Shown here: piece by piece, positions 23,576-34,748 of the stretch
Position numbering within the stretch: the stretch's first letter is position 1
Layout of the letters: each line of letters starts with the position of its first letter
Origin: Aphrophora alni
Taxonomy: Eukaryota > Arthropoda > Insecta > Hemiptera > Aphrophoridae
NCBI GenBank assembly: GCA_963513935.1
Contig: OY740774.1
Span: 27,857,949 to 27,921,948 of the forward strand
Reading direction: 5' to 3'
DNA length: 64,000 nt
Notes under the pieces: generated by a model
Database searches by the model: none
What the model saw: the letters and a program-made list of their open reading frames with translations, nothing else
What the model was told of the DNA's origin: nothing
Position numbers and translations under genes: made by a program

Positions 23576-24352
23576 TATTGTTATTTCTTGAACTTGAAAT
23601 ATGTGCTGAAATCAAGTAATGCACTACAAAGCACTAGGGTTTACGGATGTATTAAACATCCAATCGAGATGAACTTTTAGTCAAGGAGGGGGGGGGTTGG
23701 AGCATCCGGTGCAATGCAAGTTCTTGCGTATATTTCAAACTATTAACGTATTAATTATTTATTTAAACCTCAATCCCCGTAAGCTGATGAGTTTCAGAAA
23801 TAATATCCGGTTTCAAGTTACGAAGATAAGTTGTCTGATTTGGAAAATTATAATTATTTATATCAAAGAAACTGATATGTTGTTTCCTTAATAAAATTGT
23901 AATAAACACGTTAACTTTGATTTGGTTTATTGAATGTCATTATTACAAAATTTTTATTCAAATCCTTTAACATACTAATTTTATTAACTATTCTTGTTAA
24001 ATATTATGAACAATAACTGCAAAAAATGTATACTACATGTATACGAAAATGTAAAAATGATAAAAAATTACTTCAAGAGGAAGTTAGGTTGATATTTTTT
24101 ACCCAGTGCTTCCATAATGAAGCATACAATAACTTTAATGTATATAAACACAATTCGCTAATCTGGTTAAACGCTAAAACATCAGAAATGAGATGATTTA
24201 CTATCATTACTACATAATCTATCAAATTGTCAAAGGCATTGTTGCCAACGTACAGGAACATAATATTGTAATGTGTGTTGTGAACAATACTGGCTTTATA
24301 CGTAGGTATTGTCTTGTACGGCACGTTAGTATCCGGAGTATATAATACACTC
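23576..24352. other. AT-rich, nothing recognised
   Basis: Contains a G run near 23690. An 83-codon minus-strand frame (24073-24324) has no recognised motif. Confidence 0.35.
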
Positions 24353-24360
24353 GCACAAAC

Positions 24361-24395
24361 ACAGGATGTTTCAAAAACAAAGTATCAAATTTCAG
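24361..24395 (+). mobile_element. Possible transposon terminus (CAGGATGTTTCAAAAA)
   Basis: ACAGGATGTTTCAAAAAC resembles terminal inverted-repeat starts of mariner-like elements (compare 61279 and 63527). No matching opposite end or transposase remnant was found, so this is only a lead. Confidence 0.25.
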
Positions 24396-24566
24396 GAATT
24401 GATAAGATTAGGGTAAAAATATTGACAAACAACACAAGTTATGCACCCATGGAAAATGTTTGCTTTTCAATAAATATTTTTGTTTTAAAGAATGACAATA
24501 AAATTTTTTAAAATAATAAATATGAATTGGTATAAAATAAGTCAATTTATCTCAATCAATTTATCT

Positions 24567-24597
24567 TTTAAAATGAAGGGAACCCCTTCATTTTAAA
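24567..24597. repeat. Perfect 14-bp palindrome hairpin
   Basis: TTTAAAATGAAGGG at 24567-24580 is followed, after AAC, by its exact reverse complement at 24584-24597. It has no T-tract or gene context that would make it a terminator. Confidence 0.9.
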
Positions 24598-25294
24598 CAT
24601 TCTGCAACCTTTTCACGCCTTATGACTAGCGAGTAGTATCACAGCTTTTCAAGAAGCATACCTAATGTTAGTTAAACAAAACAATTTCTGTATCTAAATT
24701 TGGAATTTGTTGGTGTGACTCAAGTTTTCAAACTACCTTGAGCAATGTTTTCGATCTCCGTTTATTGGTGGAAATCGAAAACCCTAACTATAAAAAAGGG
24801 CAAAACTTGACAAGTCATTTACAAGATAAACACAACCAAATTACTGTTTAAATTCTTCAATATTTACGGGGAAAAAAGCCTTTACTAAATTTGGTCAAAA
24901 TAGATAGATTAGTTTTAAATGATTGGAGAGAAAGTGCCGGACAAAATGTATTACTTAGCGCAAATAATACCGAAAAATATATCAGGACATAGTTACTGAG
25001 TCACTTGCAGATACCGTGATTCTCTCTGAAAACAAATACTTTCTTGAATGTTAACTTGTAAAGTGTAATAATGTAAATGGCCAACAGATTGCAGCACAAG
25101 TCTTAACAAAGAATAGGTTGTGTACAGTTTTAATGGAGATCTAATCCCTTGTACAAGATTTTCCTTTGAGCAAATGTAAATTCTACAACAATATGTCTTT
25201 ATAGTCTAAAGATAAATTTCATGGTTGAATGGTATCTTTAAAATGTATATTAGTACATTTAATTTTAAAACTTAAAACATTTTTTTTGTTATGT
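24598..25294. other. No feature recognised
   Basis: Unique AT-rich sequence. Confidence 0.35.
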
Positions 25295-25490
25295 TAAAGG
25301 CACAAAACCTCTCGGTCATCATCGCCTTATAAAAAAAGAAGAAATGAAAATAAAATAAAAATCCAAAGTTCTCGATTATTGTAACAGTTTAAAAAAGAAC
25401 AGGAGTGGTCTAAACAGAAATAATATGAAAGTTAAAATAGAGGGATCTAACCCCATACTCACTAAAGTAAGCCACTAAGGGTCGTGAGAG
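25295..25490 (-). repeat. Family B copy 9 (inverted)
   Basis: TTAAAGGCACAAAACCTCTC, CGGTCATCATCGCC, AGAGGGATCTAACCCCATAC, AAGGGTCGTGAGAGTTAC. It is paired head-to-head with copy 10, about 55 bp away. Confidence 0.65.
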
Positions 25491-25544
25491 TTACAGTTAC
25501 TTTAAACTAGTGACCTGATGCAGTACAGCCAACATTCCTTAAGG

Positions 25545-25745
25545 ACTCTTGGTAGTAAGTACGGGCTTGGAAATCCCGAGGCACCATAATTAGATTTACA
25601 CCTTTAGCCTTGGGTTGGATCTCTTGACCAACTCTTAATCTTTCCCGAAACTCAGGCTATTAGAGTATTCGTGGAATTTTTCTTTAAAGCGATGATTGCC
25701 GAGAAATTTGATGTGTTTAAGTTCCAAGGGGAAAAAAGAAAGGAT
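25545..25745 (+). repeat. Family B copy 10
   Basis: AGTAAGTACGGGCTTGGAAA, TCCCGAGGCACC, CCTTGGGTTGGATC, AGAGTATTCGTGG, GATGATTGCCGAGA. With copy 9 it forms a loose inverted pair. Confidence 0.7.
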
Positions 25746-26194
25746 AACCAACATAAAAATTCTTTTTTTATAAATTAACTTTAAAAAGGTGTAGATACAA
25801 CTACGTCCCTCGGGTTGCCATTCCCGTCCTTTCTATGCAGTGCTGTTTTAACATAGTACGTTTATCGTTAGGTAGTTATAGCAATGGTGTGACAGGATTG
25901 AATTGTGACAGGGTCACGCTCAATAAATCACAAAAGTTCCGAGACGAAGCTGAGATATAATAGCCGTTAAATTATGTACTGCCTTAGTGCGGATAGTGGA
26001 TGGTACTTCAAAGGATAGGAGAAAATAGTGTGATGTAAAACCATGGGCAGATCAAGCTCGTGTCGTGAAGGCAGGTGCCCTGAGAGACTGAGATCTCATT
26101 GGCACTCTAGGTTAGGGGCTAACGACCCCATCCTAACCACTAATATTCAGAAAACTTTCAAGGGTACCAGGAAGGATATTTTGGAACAATAATC
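25746..26194. other. Possible LINE-associated sequence, unclassified
   Basis: TAGGTTAGGGGCTAACGACC (26108-26127) can fold through GGGG/CCCC and resembles words found near arthropod LINE ends. I cannot assign it firmly. Confidence 0.25.
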
Positions 26195-26345
26195 ACGTGA
26201 CAGTAGAAAAAGTGGAAGATCCCGAAGGAATATCTCGAAGACGTGGAGGAAGACTTAAGTGTAATGGGGGTCAGAAGATGGAAAAGAGTTGGCCAAGAAT
26301 GAAGGAAGGTCTTGGAAGCGGCAAAGACTCAACCAGGGTTGCAGA
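26195..26345 (+). pseudogene. LINE ORF2 extreme C-terminus relic
   Basis: The plus strand reads IPKEYLEDVEEDLSVMGVRR, then WKRVGQE, a stop codon, then RKVLEAAKTQPGLQ. This matches the 'DVEEDL..MGVR.WR..AQDR..WR.VLEAAKTH.GL' end of RTE/Jockey-type reverse transcriptases common in insects. The internal TGA replaces a codon usually encoding Asp or Arg. Upstream RT domains are absent, as expected for a 5'-truncated LINE insertion. The perfect inverted-repeat element starts about 125 bp downstream. Confidence 0.7.
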
Positions 26346-26469
26346 AGTTAGGGGGACAGGACATCAAAAGTTCTAAGTGAGAAACTAATTTGTGGAGAAT
26401 ATATATTTGATTTCTTTAAAGGCTGATAATTGAAAGATGTAATGAAAAATAAGCTGTTTGATAAATTTT

Positions 26470-26730
26470 GTAATAAGGCAAAACAAAAATGATAAGGCAC
26501 TTATAATTTCACAAACAACAATTTATTGCTACAGCTGTTTCGCCGTTAGGCATCGTCAGACAACTAAGAACTAAAAACTAAAATACAGGTCAACTTAACA
26601 CTAACATCTAGGAATGAAGGTGGGGATGAAAGCAGAGGTAGGGAAATGACCTGGTATTACCTAAATTGTAGCAATAAATTGTTGTTTGTGAAATTATAAG
26701 TGCCTTATCATTTTTGTTTTGCCTTATTAC
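26470..26730. mobile_element. 261-bp element with perfect 63-bp inverted repeats, Penelope-like
   Basis: 26470-26532 is the exact reverse complement of 26668-26730 (63 of 63). The 135-bp spacer contains, on the minus strand, CTGACGATGCC..GGCGAAACAG next to the left arm. That motif class occurs in the terminal repeats of Penelope-like elements, which are often inserted as inverted partial copies. No target-site duplication is evident. A foldback transposon is an alternative. The identical arms indicate recent origin, gene conversion or selection for pairing. Confidence 0.85.
26538..26559 (-). ncRNA. Hammerhead-ribozyme-like core motif 1
   Basis: On the minus strand CUGACGA is followed by a short hairpin (GCC UAAC GGC), then GAAA, then the self-complementary ACAGCUGU. 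The next bases GCAA can pair with UUGU directly before CUGACGA. This reproduces the order stem I, CUGANGA, stem II, GAAA, stem III, NUH, stem I. An unpaired U before stem II departs from the consensus, and stem III is tiny. It is a candidate only. Confidence 0.35.
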
Positions 26731-26879
26731 GGAATTTCACCGAGTACCGACTGTAGTCACACTTAATATAATTTTGTAATAATTTTAAGGGTTAGGTTTT
26801 GTTACTAAAACTTTATTTATATATTTATTATAAAATTTTATACCGTGTCATGAAGATTGGTAGACGGATTTCGCCCTAA

Positions 26880-27250
26880 CTACAGTACCCTCAAACTAGG
26901 AGTGTGTCTGGTGTAATGGGCGTGTCCTCCCTTCTACTTGCTTCCCTAACTTTACTTGACGGTACAAACCATTCCAAGAAAACTAAGTACACAAATTACT
27001 GCTTAGCTACATTTAATTCTTAAAGTTTAAGTACAAGTTAATTCTTAAAAGTTTAATTTTGTAAACGTTTTATTCTTATTTACAACGATAAAAGAAACGA
27101 AAGTAGGGTACGCGTTTACACAGAAGCATTTGAGGTCTATATATTTTTATTGGGGTTGTACCGCTGAAAGCAAACGCAACAAACGAAGTGTTGGGCCCCC
27201 TCTTTTCCTCTCCACCCCAGACACATTCCTACCTTGAGGATACTGTACGT
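26880..27250. repeat. Diverged inverted repeat, ~33-bp arms
   Basis: The arm near 26884-26916 (ACAGTACCCTCAAACTAGGA, then GTGTGTCTGG) matches, in reverse complement, the arm near 27214-27246 (CCCCAGACACATTCCTACC, then TTGAGGATACTGT) at roughly 28 of 33 positions. The ~300-bp interior has no coding frame. It is probably an old MITE-like or foldback element. Confidence 0.65.
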
Positions 27251-27524
27251 AACACATCAACAAACATGCAGACAAAATTACAAATTGTGAGTTAATAGGA
27301 ATTCGCTTCGCTTGGTCAGCGAGATAATGTGCTGAGTAAAGTTAAATTTTGAGCTTAACATGCCAATTATTAGTCGCAGCTTAATAACTGTGACCTAATT
27401 TAGAATTACCAAACCAAATAATGCATTTTTACTTTCCTTATGCATTATGTAGTATAGAGAAAGTTTTGTGATGGAAATAAAAAATTGACTTCGAGTTATA
27501 GGTTTACTCGTTTTGCCTCTGTGG

Positions 27525-28015
27525 TTTTGGAATGGCGTCTGTTATCGTCTGTCGTCTGCCTGTTGTATGTGTATTTGCAAACCCATGAACCTATTTTATT
27601 CAAATTTTGTATATATTGGCCAGATCTCGAAACATTTTTGCCATAATTTAAAATTTAAGAGTAACTGAGAATAAGAAAAAAAAACAACATTTCAAGTTTG
27701 AGTCAACAGATTTTGATCAAATTTTTCCCACTTATAGCCTCTTAGTACCCAAACAAAACTTATTGGTCGCCATTTCTCCAAAAATGATAGCATGTGAGTT
27801 ATCGGAGTGAATTTAGAAAAAATCGGCCATAAGTATGTTTTAAAATACGCAATTCCTCAATATCGGCTTTACCGATTTCGTTCTGTGTTAGTGAAATGTG
27901 AAGATTATTGACCCAAATCAATGTGCAAACGGAAGTAAAAACATATTATTTACGAATAATTGGTAAAAAACAAAAATGCATAAAAAGTGCTGCCATTAAA
28001 AGTTCAATTTACGCT
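27525..28015 (+). repeat. Family A copy 2
   Basis: Contains ATCGTCTGTCGTCTGCCTG, CATGAACCTATTTTATTCAA and GAAATGTGAAGATTATTGAC, then a stretch ending ATTGGTAAAAAACAAAAATG. The last part matches 62392-62460, so family A is at least about 480 bp long. Confidence 0.65.
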
Positions 28016-28254
28016 GGGGACGACACAACCGAATGGTTATTGTCACAATCAAAGTAAGTTTAGGCTCTTGTTTAAATATATAAATAATTTTCAAAGACTA
28101 CGTCCATAGCTCATTTTCACTATTTTATTGACTATACTATCCATCCAAAGGCGATTAGTTTTTTGGTTTTGTTTTGTTTTGATTTTTTTGGGGGGAATAG
28201 GCGTTGGAGAGTGTGCAATGTTTACACCATTCATTTACTAAAATATTTTATTTT

Positions 28255-30395
28255 AGGAAAAGTTACTGTGTTGCCCAGCATCATAAGTTTAAAACGTTAC
28301 GGTGTTGACTCAGCATCATGGGTGTACAAAAGGTTACTTCGGCATCATTAGATTCAAAACGTTCTGTTGACCTAGTATTATGGGTTTTCAAAAGGTTTCG
28401 TTGTTGACCCAGCATCATTTGTCTTCAATAGGTTATGATGTTCACAATATTATGGTGTTACCTCGGTATTATGAGTTTCAAAAAGTTACCGTGTTAACCC
28501 AGCATCATGGGTGTTCAAACGGTTACGGTGTTACCTCGGTACCATGGGTTTAAAAAGGTTAAGATGTTGACCCAGCATCATAGGTGTTAAATAAGCTACG
28601 ATGTTCACAATATTATGGTGTTACCTCGGCATTATGAGTTACAAAAAGTTACCGTGTTAACCCAGCATCATAGGTGGTGTTACCTCGGCATTATGAGTTA
28701 CAAAAAGTTACCGTGTTAACCCAACATCATGGGTGTTCAAACGATTACGGTGTTACCTCAGTACCATGGGTTTTAAAAGGTTAAGATGTTGACCCAGCAT
28801 CATAGGTGTTCAATAAGCTACGATGTTCACAATATTATGGTGTTACTTCGGCATTATGAGTTTCAAAACGTTACTGGGTTAACACAGGATCATGGGTGTT
28901 CAAACGGTTACGGTGTTACCTCGGTATCATGGGTTTAAAAAGGTTAAGATGTTGACCCAGCATCATAGGTGTTCAATAAGCTACGATGTTCACAATATTA
29001 TGGTGTTACTTCGGCATTATGAGTTTCAAAACGTTACTGGGTTAACACAACATCATGGGTGTTCAAACGGTTACGGTGTTACCTCGGTATCATGGGTTTA
29101 AAAAGGTTAAGATGTTGACCCAGCATCATAGGTGTTCAATAAGCTACGATGTTCACAATATTATGGTGTTACTTCGGCATTATGAGTTTCAAAACGTTAC
29201 TGGGTTAACACAACATCATGGGTGTTCAAACGGTTACGGTGTTACCTCGGTATCATGGGTTTAAAAAGGTTAAGATGTTGACCCAGCACCATAGGTGTTC
29301 AATAAGCTACGATGTTCACAATATTATGGTGTTACCTCGGTATTATGAGTTTCAAAAAGTTACCGTGTTAACCCAGCATCATGGGTGTTCAAACGGTTAC
29401 GGTGTTACCTCGGTACCATGGGTTTAAAAAGGTTAAGATGTTGACCCAGCATCATAGGTGTTAAATAAGCTACGATGTTCACAATATTATGGTGTTACCT
29501 CGGCATTATGAGTTACAAAAAGTTACCGTGTTAACCCAGCATCATAGGTGGTGTTACCTCGGCATTATGAGTTACAAAAAGTTACCGTGTTAACCCAACA
29601 TCATGGGTGTTCAAACGATTACGGTGTTACCTCAGTACCATGGGTTTTAAAAGGTTAAGATGTTGACCCAGCATCATAGGTGTTCAATAAGCTACGATGT
29701 TCACAATATTATGGTGTTACTTCGGCATTATGAGTTTCAAAACGTTACTGGGTTAACACAGGATCATGGGTGTTCAAACGGTTACGGTGTTACCTCGGTA
29801 TCATGGGTTTAAAAAGGTTAAGATGTTGACCCAGCATCATAGGTGTTCAATAAGCTACGATGTTCACAATATTATGGTGTTACTTCGGCATTATGAGTTT
29901 CAAAACGTTACTGGGTTAACACAACATCATGGGTGTTCAAACGGTTACGGTGTTACCTCGGTATCATGGGTTTAAAAAGGTTAAGATGTTGACCCAGCAT
30001 CATAGGTGTTCAATAAGCTACGATGTTCACAATATTATGGTGTTACTTCGGCATTATGAGTTTCAAAACGTTACTGGGTTAACACAACATCATGGGTGTT
30101 CAAACGGTTACGGTGTTACCTCGGTATCATGGGTTTAAAAAGGTTAAGATGTTGACCCAGCACCATAGGTGTTCAATAAGCTACGATGTTCACAATATTA
30201 TGGTGTTACATCGGCATTGTGAGTTTCAAAACGTTACTGGGTTAACACATCATGGGTATTTAAAAGTTTACGCTCTTACCTCGGCATCATGCGTTTCTTC
30301 ACATTACGGTGTTGACCCAGCATCATGAGTAATGTAAAGGTTACAGTGTTATATCGGCCTCATGGATTTCGAAACGTTACTGTGTTGTTCCGTGA
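28255..30395. repeat. 163-bp satellite with 874-bp higher-order duplication
   Basis: The base module of about 36-41 bp (GTTACGGTGTT..CC.AGCATCATGGGTGTTCAAA) is itself repeated. Four modules form a 163-bp unit (starts at 28892, 29055, 29218 and again 29766, 29929, 30092). A larger block is duplicated with an 874-bp offset: AGCATCATGGGTGTTCAAAC occurs at 28501 and 29375, and the units from 28892 reappear from 29766. Both edges are degenerate. The repeated ~69-codon open frames are by-products. Confidence 0.95.
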
Positions 30396-30464
30396 TTAAT
30401 TTTATTGTCATTACATACCACGTAACTTTATATGAGAAAGTAAAAATGTAGATAATCGTAGGGG

Positions 30465-30775
30465 GGTGAGACAACACACATAAACCCTGTATTTATGTAT
30501 AGTCACTGAAACGTGTTTCGTTTCCATTGTCATTACGTAGACATTATGTTGAACAATGTAGCTATACAAAAGACAAACAGATGGCAGTACCAGCATTAAC
30601 GAAGTAACATTTAGCTCCGAGCCAAAGTACATTTGATGATAATGAAGGCAACCCATTGAGAAATCAGTAATTCTTGGAACAAGAGTCTACTTGAAGTAAA
30701 GTGTACTTAACGCTAGAGGGGGGGGGGGGTTATTCCTTAAATTGTTGATTAAAATATAAGTAGGCCTAACCTATA
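30465..30775 (+). repeat. Dispersed repeat family D, copy 1
   Basis: Shares TGTATTTATGTATAG, CAGATGGCAGTACCAGCATT, GATAATGAAGGCAA, AGTAATTCTTGGAACAAGAG and CCTTAAATTGTTGATTAAAA with copies near 31.2 and 32.3 kb. A run of ten or more G sits at 30719-30731. Confidence 0.7.
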
Positions 30776-31224
30776 CAATATGAAATATGAAATCGTAGAA
30801 TTTTATGTCCATTTCACAAGTAATTAAAAGATTTAAAATTGTATTTTTTGTTAAATGAACCTCCCCCCCCCCCAATTACTCGGACACTATCTTTCAAAAA
30901 ATAGTGGTCCAGGGAATTATCGATTATACAAAAAGTTAACATTTATGTCCCAAAATGAACTAATTTAAAAAGTTTTTCGAATAATTTGATAGAAATCAAC
31001 GTAAAATCAACACTGGAATTTTTGGATTTTGAATCATCCAAAAAAGCTCAATATGAGGGTTGAACAGTTGTAGTTTTGTGGGTTTAGGTTCAGAATTCAT
31101 TTTTACGACATGTCATGTTCTTGAAGATATCAGAAATGGGGCGTTCTAGAACCTGTAATTTCTGAACTTCAAATCATTCCATGTAGATGGGTTATCTATT
31201 TAGTGTGCAAATTGATGTTATTAC

Positions 31225-31450
31225 TTAGATGCTGAGTAACATTGTAACTGTAGAAAATAACGACAGGTGGCAGCACCAGCACTAAAGAAGACACAATTAC
31301 TTTAGCTATAAAAGTACAGTTTAATGTAGTCTATGATAATGAAGGCAAAACTAAGAATCAAGTAATTCTTGTAACGAGAGTTTTGTAACTTCAGGTGATG
31401 AGACAGATTAATTCCTGAATTTGTTGATTAATATGTAATGCCTAACCTGG
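31225..31450 (+). repeat. Dispersed repeat family D, copy 2
   Basis: CAGGTGGCAGCACCAGCACT, GATAATGAAGGCAAAACTAA, AGTAATTCTTGTAACGAGAG and TTGTTGATTAATATGTAAT align with copies 1 and 3. No coding frame is present. Confidence 0.65.
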
Positions 31451-32284
31451 TTTAGTGATTTGACCTAAATAGCATAGTGTGCCTATTTCACACGTTAATA
31501 ACTGGTTAAAAGTTACAATTAGATTATATTTTTTGTGGGATATCGATTTCAATGTTGGAGGTTAATTTTAGTTTTTAATTTCTCACAAAAAAACATAATC
31601 TAGACAAGTTATTTAATTAGTTAAAAAATGAACGTTAGGTTTCCCGCAAAATAACTTATTTATGAATTATAATCTCATAAGTAAAAAAAAACAACAACAA
31701 TAAATTGAAATAAATCTGGTAAATGTACCAATTACTTATAATTCGGATATTTATAAATTGAAATAAATTTTGGTAGTACCTATAGCCGGTTTTTTAAATA
31801 ACTAACTGTAATATTGAAGACAACTGTCTTAAGATAAACACAAAATTGAGTTGATTTTTTCATAAACTGCTTCAAATAATTTTGATTATCTGTAATACCT
31901 AAAAACCAAAAGTAAATGAATCAGTCTCCGTCTCTCCAAAAATAACGGCTCCGGAGATATCAATCAAAAAAAGGAACACAATCAAATGAATATCTTACAA
32001 TTTTCCCAGGCAGAATAGATTACATTTTGGCGAAATGTGAAAATTTATGACCCTAACGAATATACCAAAATGGAATCTGTAGAACATTTCGTGAGTTCAT
32101 TTGAAGAAATCAAAATAAAATCAAAATTAGAAATAAATAAAAATCAATTCAAACATTTAAGAACATACTTTATTAGAAAATGGATATAGGCCTAACCTTA
32201 AAAATCTAAAAGTCAATTTATTTGGCATCATAATACTTTTGAATATATTACAAAATTATAAATGTGGAAAAGAAAAAAAGAAGT
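31451..32284. other. AT-rich, weak family A/C-like words
   Basis: GAAATGTGAAAATTTATGAC near 32033 resembles the distal part of family A. Nothing else is supported. Confidence 0.3.
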
Positions 32285-32620
32285 GCGAGACAACACAAAA
32301 AACTTGTATTTATGTATAGAATCATTTAAATGTGTTTCGATTAGCCTACATTGTTATTTCTTAGACGTTTTAAAATTATTAATAGTGTAACAATGTAACT
32401 ACACAAAATACCAACAGAAGGCAGCACTAGCAATATTGAAGTGACATTTAGTTACAAAGTAGATTTTGTGATAATGAAGGCATTGAAAACCAAGTAATTC
32501 TAGTAACAAGAGTCTACTGGAAAGGTACTCAACGCCAGGGTTTCTTTATTAAACATTGTTTAAGTTTCCAGAAGAGAAGATTCCTTAAATTGTTGATTAA
32601 AATGTAAGTAGGCCCAAAGT
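32285..32620 (+). repeat. Dispersed repeat family D, copy 3
   Basis: GAGACAACACAAAAAACTTG, CAGAAGGCAGCACTAGCAAT, GTGATAATGAAGGCATTGAA, AGTAATTCTAGTAACAAGAG and CCTTAAATTGTTGATTAAAA match copy 1, including its outer flank, so copies 1 and 3 are the longer ones. Confidence 0.7.
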
Positions 32621-32809
32621 TTTTGACATGTAAAATTGTAGGATTATTTTCAAGTTCATAAATGGTTGTAAGTTAACACAATTAGTTCAGAATACTAAAG
32701 ATATATTATTTTTTATGATTACATGTTCTCGGTGACAGTGTTCTCAGAGTTGATTTCGTTTTTACTTTCTCACACACATGAGTAGAGGGGTTCACTATAG
32801 TGAGTAGAG

Positions 32810-33377
32810 TGTTAGGAATAGGTTAATATTAGGTTAATCAATTAATTTATAATTTATATTAGAGAAGAACTCATATTCACAAAGCTCAGAATGACCCAAC
32901 TATTGTAAAACAATTAAAAAAATGTTGAAATGCTTGACTTGCAACTCAACTAGGACACCAGAGAGAACAAAAGGTATATAAGCGGTCAGCATGATTTGGA
33001 GGGATGCTTTGGAGGGATGATTTGGAGGGATGGAGCCGTGATGCAGGAATTTAGCCCAGGAAGTCTACTCTACAAAAGTAAGCAAGCATTTCTATATTTA
33101 TAAAATCACCAATAAAATGTAATCTCATTTATTAGAGAATAACAATAGTTGGAATACTTCTGGGCTTTGAGTAAATAATATTGTTTTGTTTTGTTGTTTA
33201 ATTGAATTCTTATTTTTGTGTTGTATTAAAGTTTTGTATTAAAGTATTGTATTAAAGTGTCAGAGAGATAGGCATAAGTTTCATGTCAATGATAAAAGTT
33301 AATAAAATACTGAACCACTGATTTGATAATTAATTGAAACTGAGAACCCAGGCATATAATGAGGGCCGTTCATAACA
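32810..33377 (+). mobile_element. Solo LTR, 568 bp, TGTTA...TAACA with AGAG target-site duplication
   Basis: The element begins TGTTAGGAAT and ends TTCATAACA, giving a 5-bp terminal inverted repeat. It is flanked by AGAG at 32806-32809 and 33378-33381; removing it with one AGAG restores a continuous family B sequence. Inside are a TATATAAG box at 32975-32982, three short GATTTGGAGGGAT-type repeats (32993-33033) and AATAAA at 33111, as expected for an LTR promoter and polyadenylation region. A 4-bp duplication fits Ty3/gypsy-type integration, but no internal region or primer-binding site is present. Confidence 0.75.
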
Positions 33378-33445
33378 AGAGCTTGACATCCCGAGGTACC
33401 TAGCTGGATCTACATGTAGTCTCAGGTTAGATCCCTACCTTTTGT

Positions 33446-33924
33446 GGCGCCTTCCTGCAGTTTTCAGTCAAAAAATCGTCAATGTAGGTCCAGGATTACC
33501 AACTAGCGGGTTGGAAGATAACGTCAACTGAAATTCTTGTCTAAGCCGGATTGTAACTTAGGAGCAAAGAAACAACACAATTTAGCCAAGAAATTATTCA
33601 TTAACTTTAAATAAAATTTACATTTTTAGTTCCCGGAGAATGAGTAACCAAGTATACGTAAAACAGTTAAGAAAACTTACGACCCTATTAAAATATGTTT
33701 AAAACAGAATTTCTGAGTGAAATCGTGGCTCGCTGGAAGCGACCGCAGCTTATCCGACCCAGAGACGAAATGACGCTCAGTTTTCCTACAGCGTTTCTTC
33801 CTCCCTCAGCACCCCACGTGATTGAAACCTAAAGTGCAACCTTAGATTGGTTTCTAATTCAGTTATGTCTATTAAAGTACCCATTTTACTATAAATATTT
33901 TATGTTTAAAACTCACTATGCTGG
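33446..33924. other. Second interruption of family B copy 11
   Basis: About 480 bp of sequence unlike family B, with a GC-richer part at 33725-33830. I could not find clean terminal repeats or a target-site duplication, and about 35 bp of family B is missing at the junction. Confidence 0.35.
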
Positions 33925-34748
33925 TTCTCTTCCGACACCTACACTACTAGAGTATTCGAGAGCTGGGGATCTTTATTTTATGTTATTTTTTCCCTTAATT
34001 TTTATAAAGTGATGATGACCGAGAGGTTTTCTCTATTAAAGAAGAGGAAAATAGAGGAAATAATTTAATTTGTTAAACAATCAATGTTAGATTTTTGAAG
34101 GAAATAATTTTTTAAGGCTACGAACGGCAAAAAATAAGCGATTTTGAATAAATTTAGATGTAGACAAATTTGTGTTGTATATTCAGATGCTTCCCCCTCC
34201 CCAAATATCATAGGAATTTTTTTTACAATTAGGTTTATAAAAACCGGTTCTATAGATTTTAATAATATTTTGCTTAACGGTTGTGCCGCTATATTAAAAT
34301 CTGAAAATCAGCATCAGCTATTTTGACATAAATTTGGTCAAATATAGAAATTTACCCCCTAATTCTAGTTTGTTTCGCTTATGCACAAAACTCGTCATAT
34401 GTAAATTATTTTCGTTTAGGAAAGGACTAGGCGAAACTGTCGTATAGTGGGCTTGCACTGCAAACAGCCTCCTCAAAACACCTACTTTTCATATTGTTCT
34501 GAGGTCTTTTTTATGATCAACATTATTTCCTGTGCAGGTGTATCTTACTTAATCTATACTGTTAGCCATTTTCACCCTAATTCCCCCCTACTTTATCTTC
34601 CTTCCCTTTTTCTGTGTTTAACCCAAGCCTACAGTGTAAAGCGATCAGTGCTGATAGAGTAAATGACATCGAGTAAAAGGTGTCGTATATTGAGCCTGTG
34701 AGATACTTGGAGTGACCTCTCACAGTATTTAAACTAGTCAAGCGTACC

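Larger units (their letters stand above)
32785..34065 (+). repeat. Family B copy 11, split by insertions
   Basis: The start (GTTCACTATAGTGAGTAGAG, to 32809) is separated from its continuation (AGAGCTTGACATCCCGAGGT, from 33378) by a solo LTR with AGAG duplicated on both sides. The copy then runs through TAGCTGGATCTACATG and CAGGTTAGATCCC to about 33442. It is interrupted again and resumes near 33925 with CTGGTTCTCTTCCGACACC, AGAGTATTCGAGAGC and GATGATGACCGAGAGG. Confidence 0.7.

Noticed and set aside
28892..30328. Six near-identical ~69-residue frames
   Set aside because: They are the translation of the 163-bp satellite unit, with start and stop recurring each period.
33446..33924. A second LTR or MITE splitting family B copy 11
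   Set aside because: No terminal inverted repeat or target-site duplication could be found, and part of family B is missing at the junction, so the event type cannot be decided.
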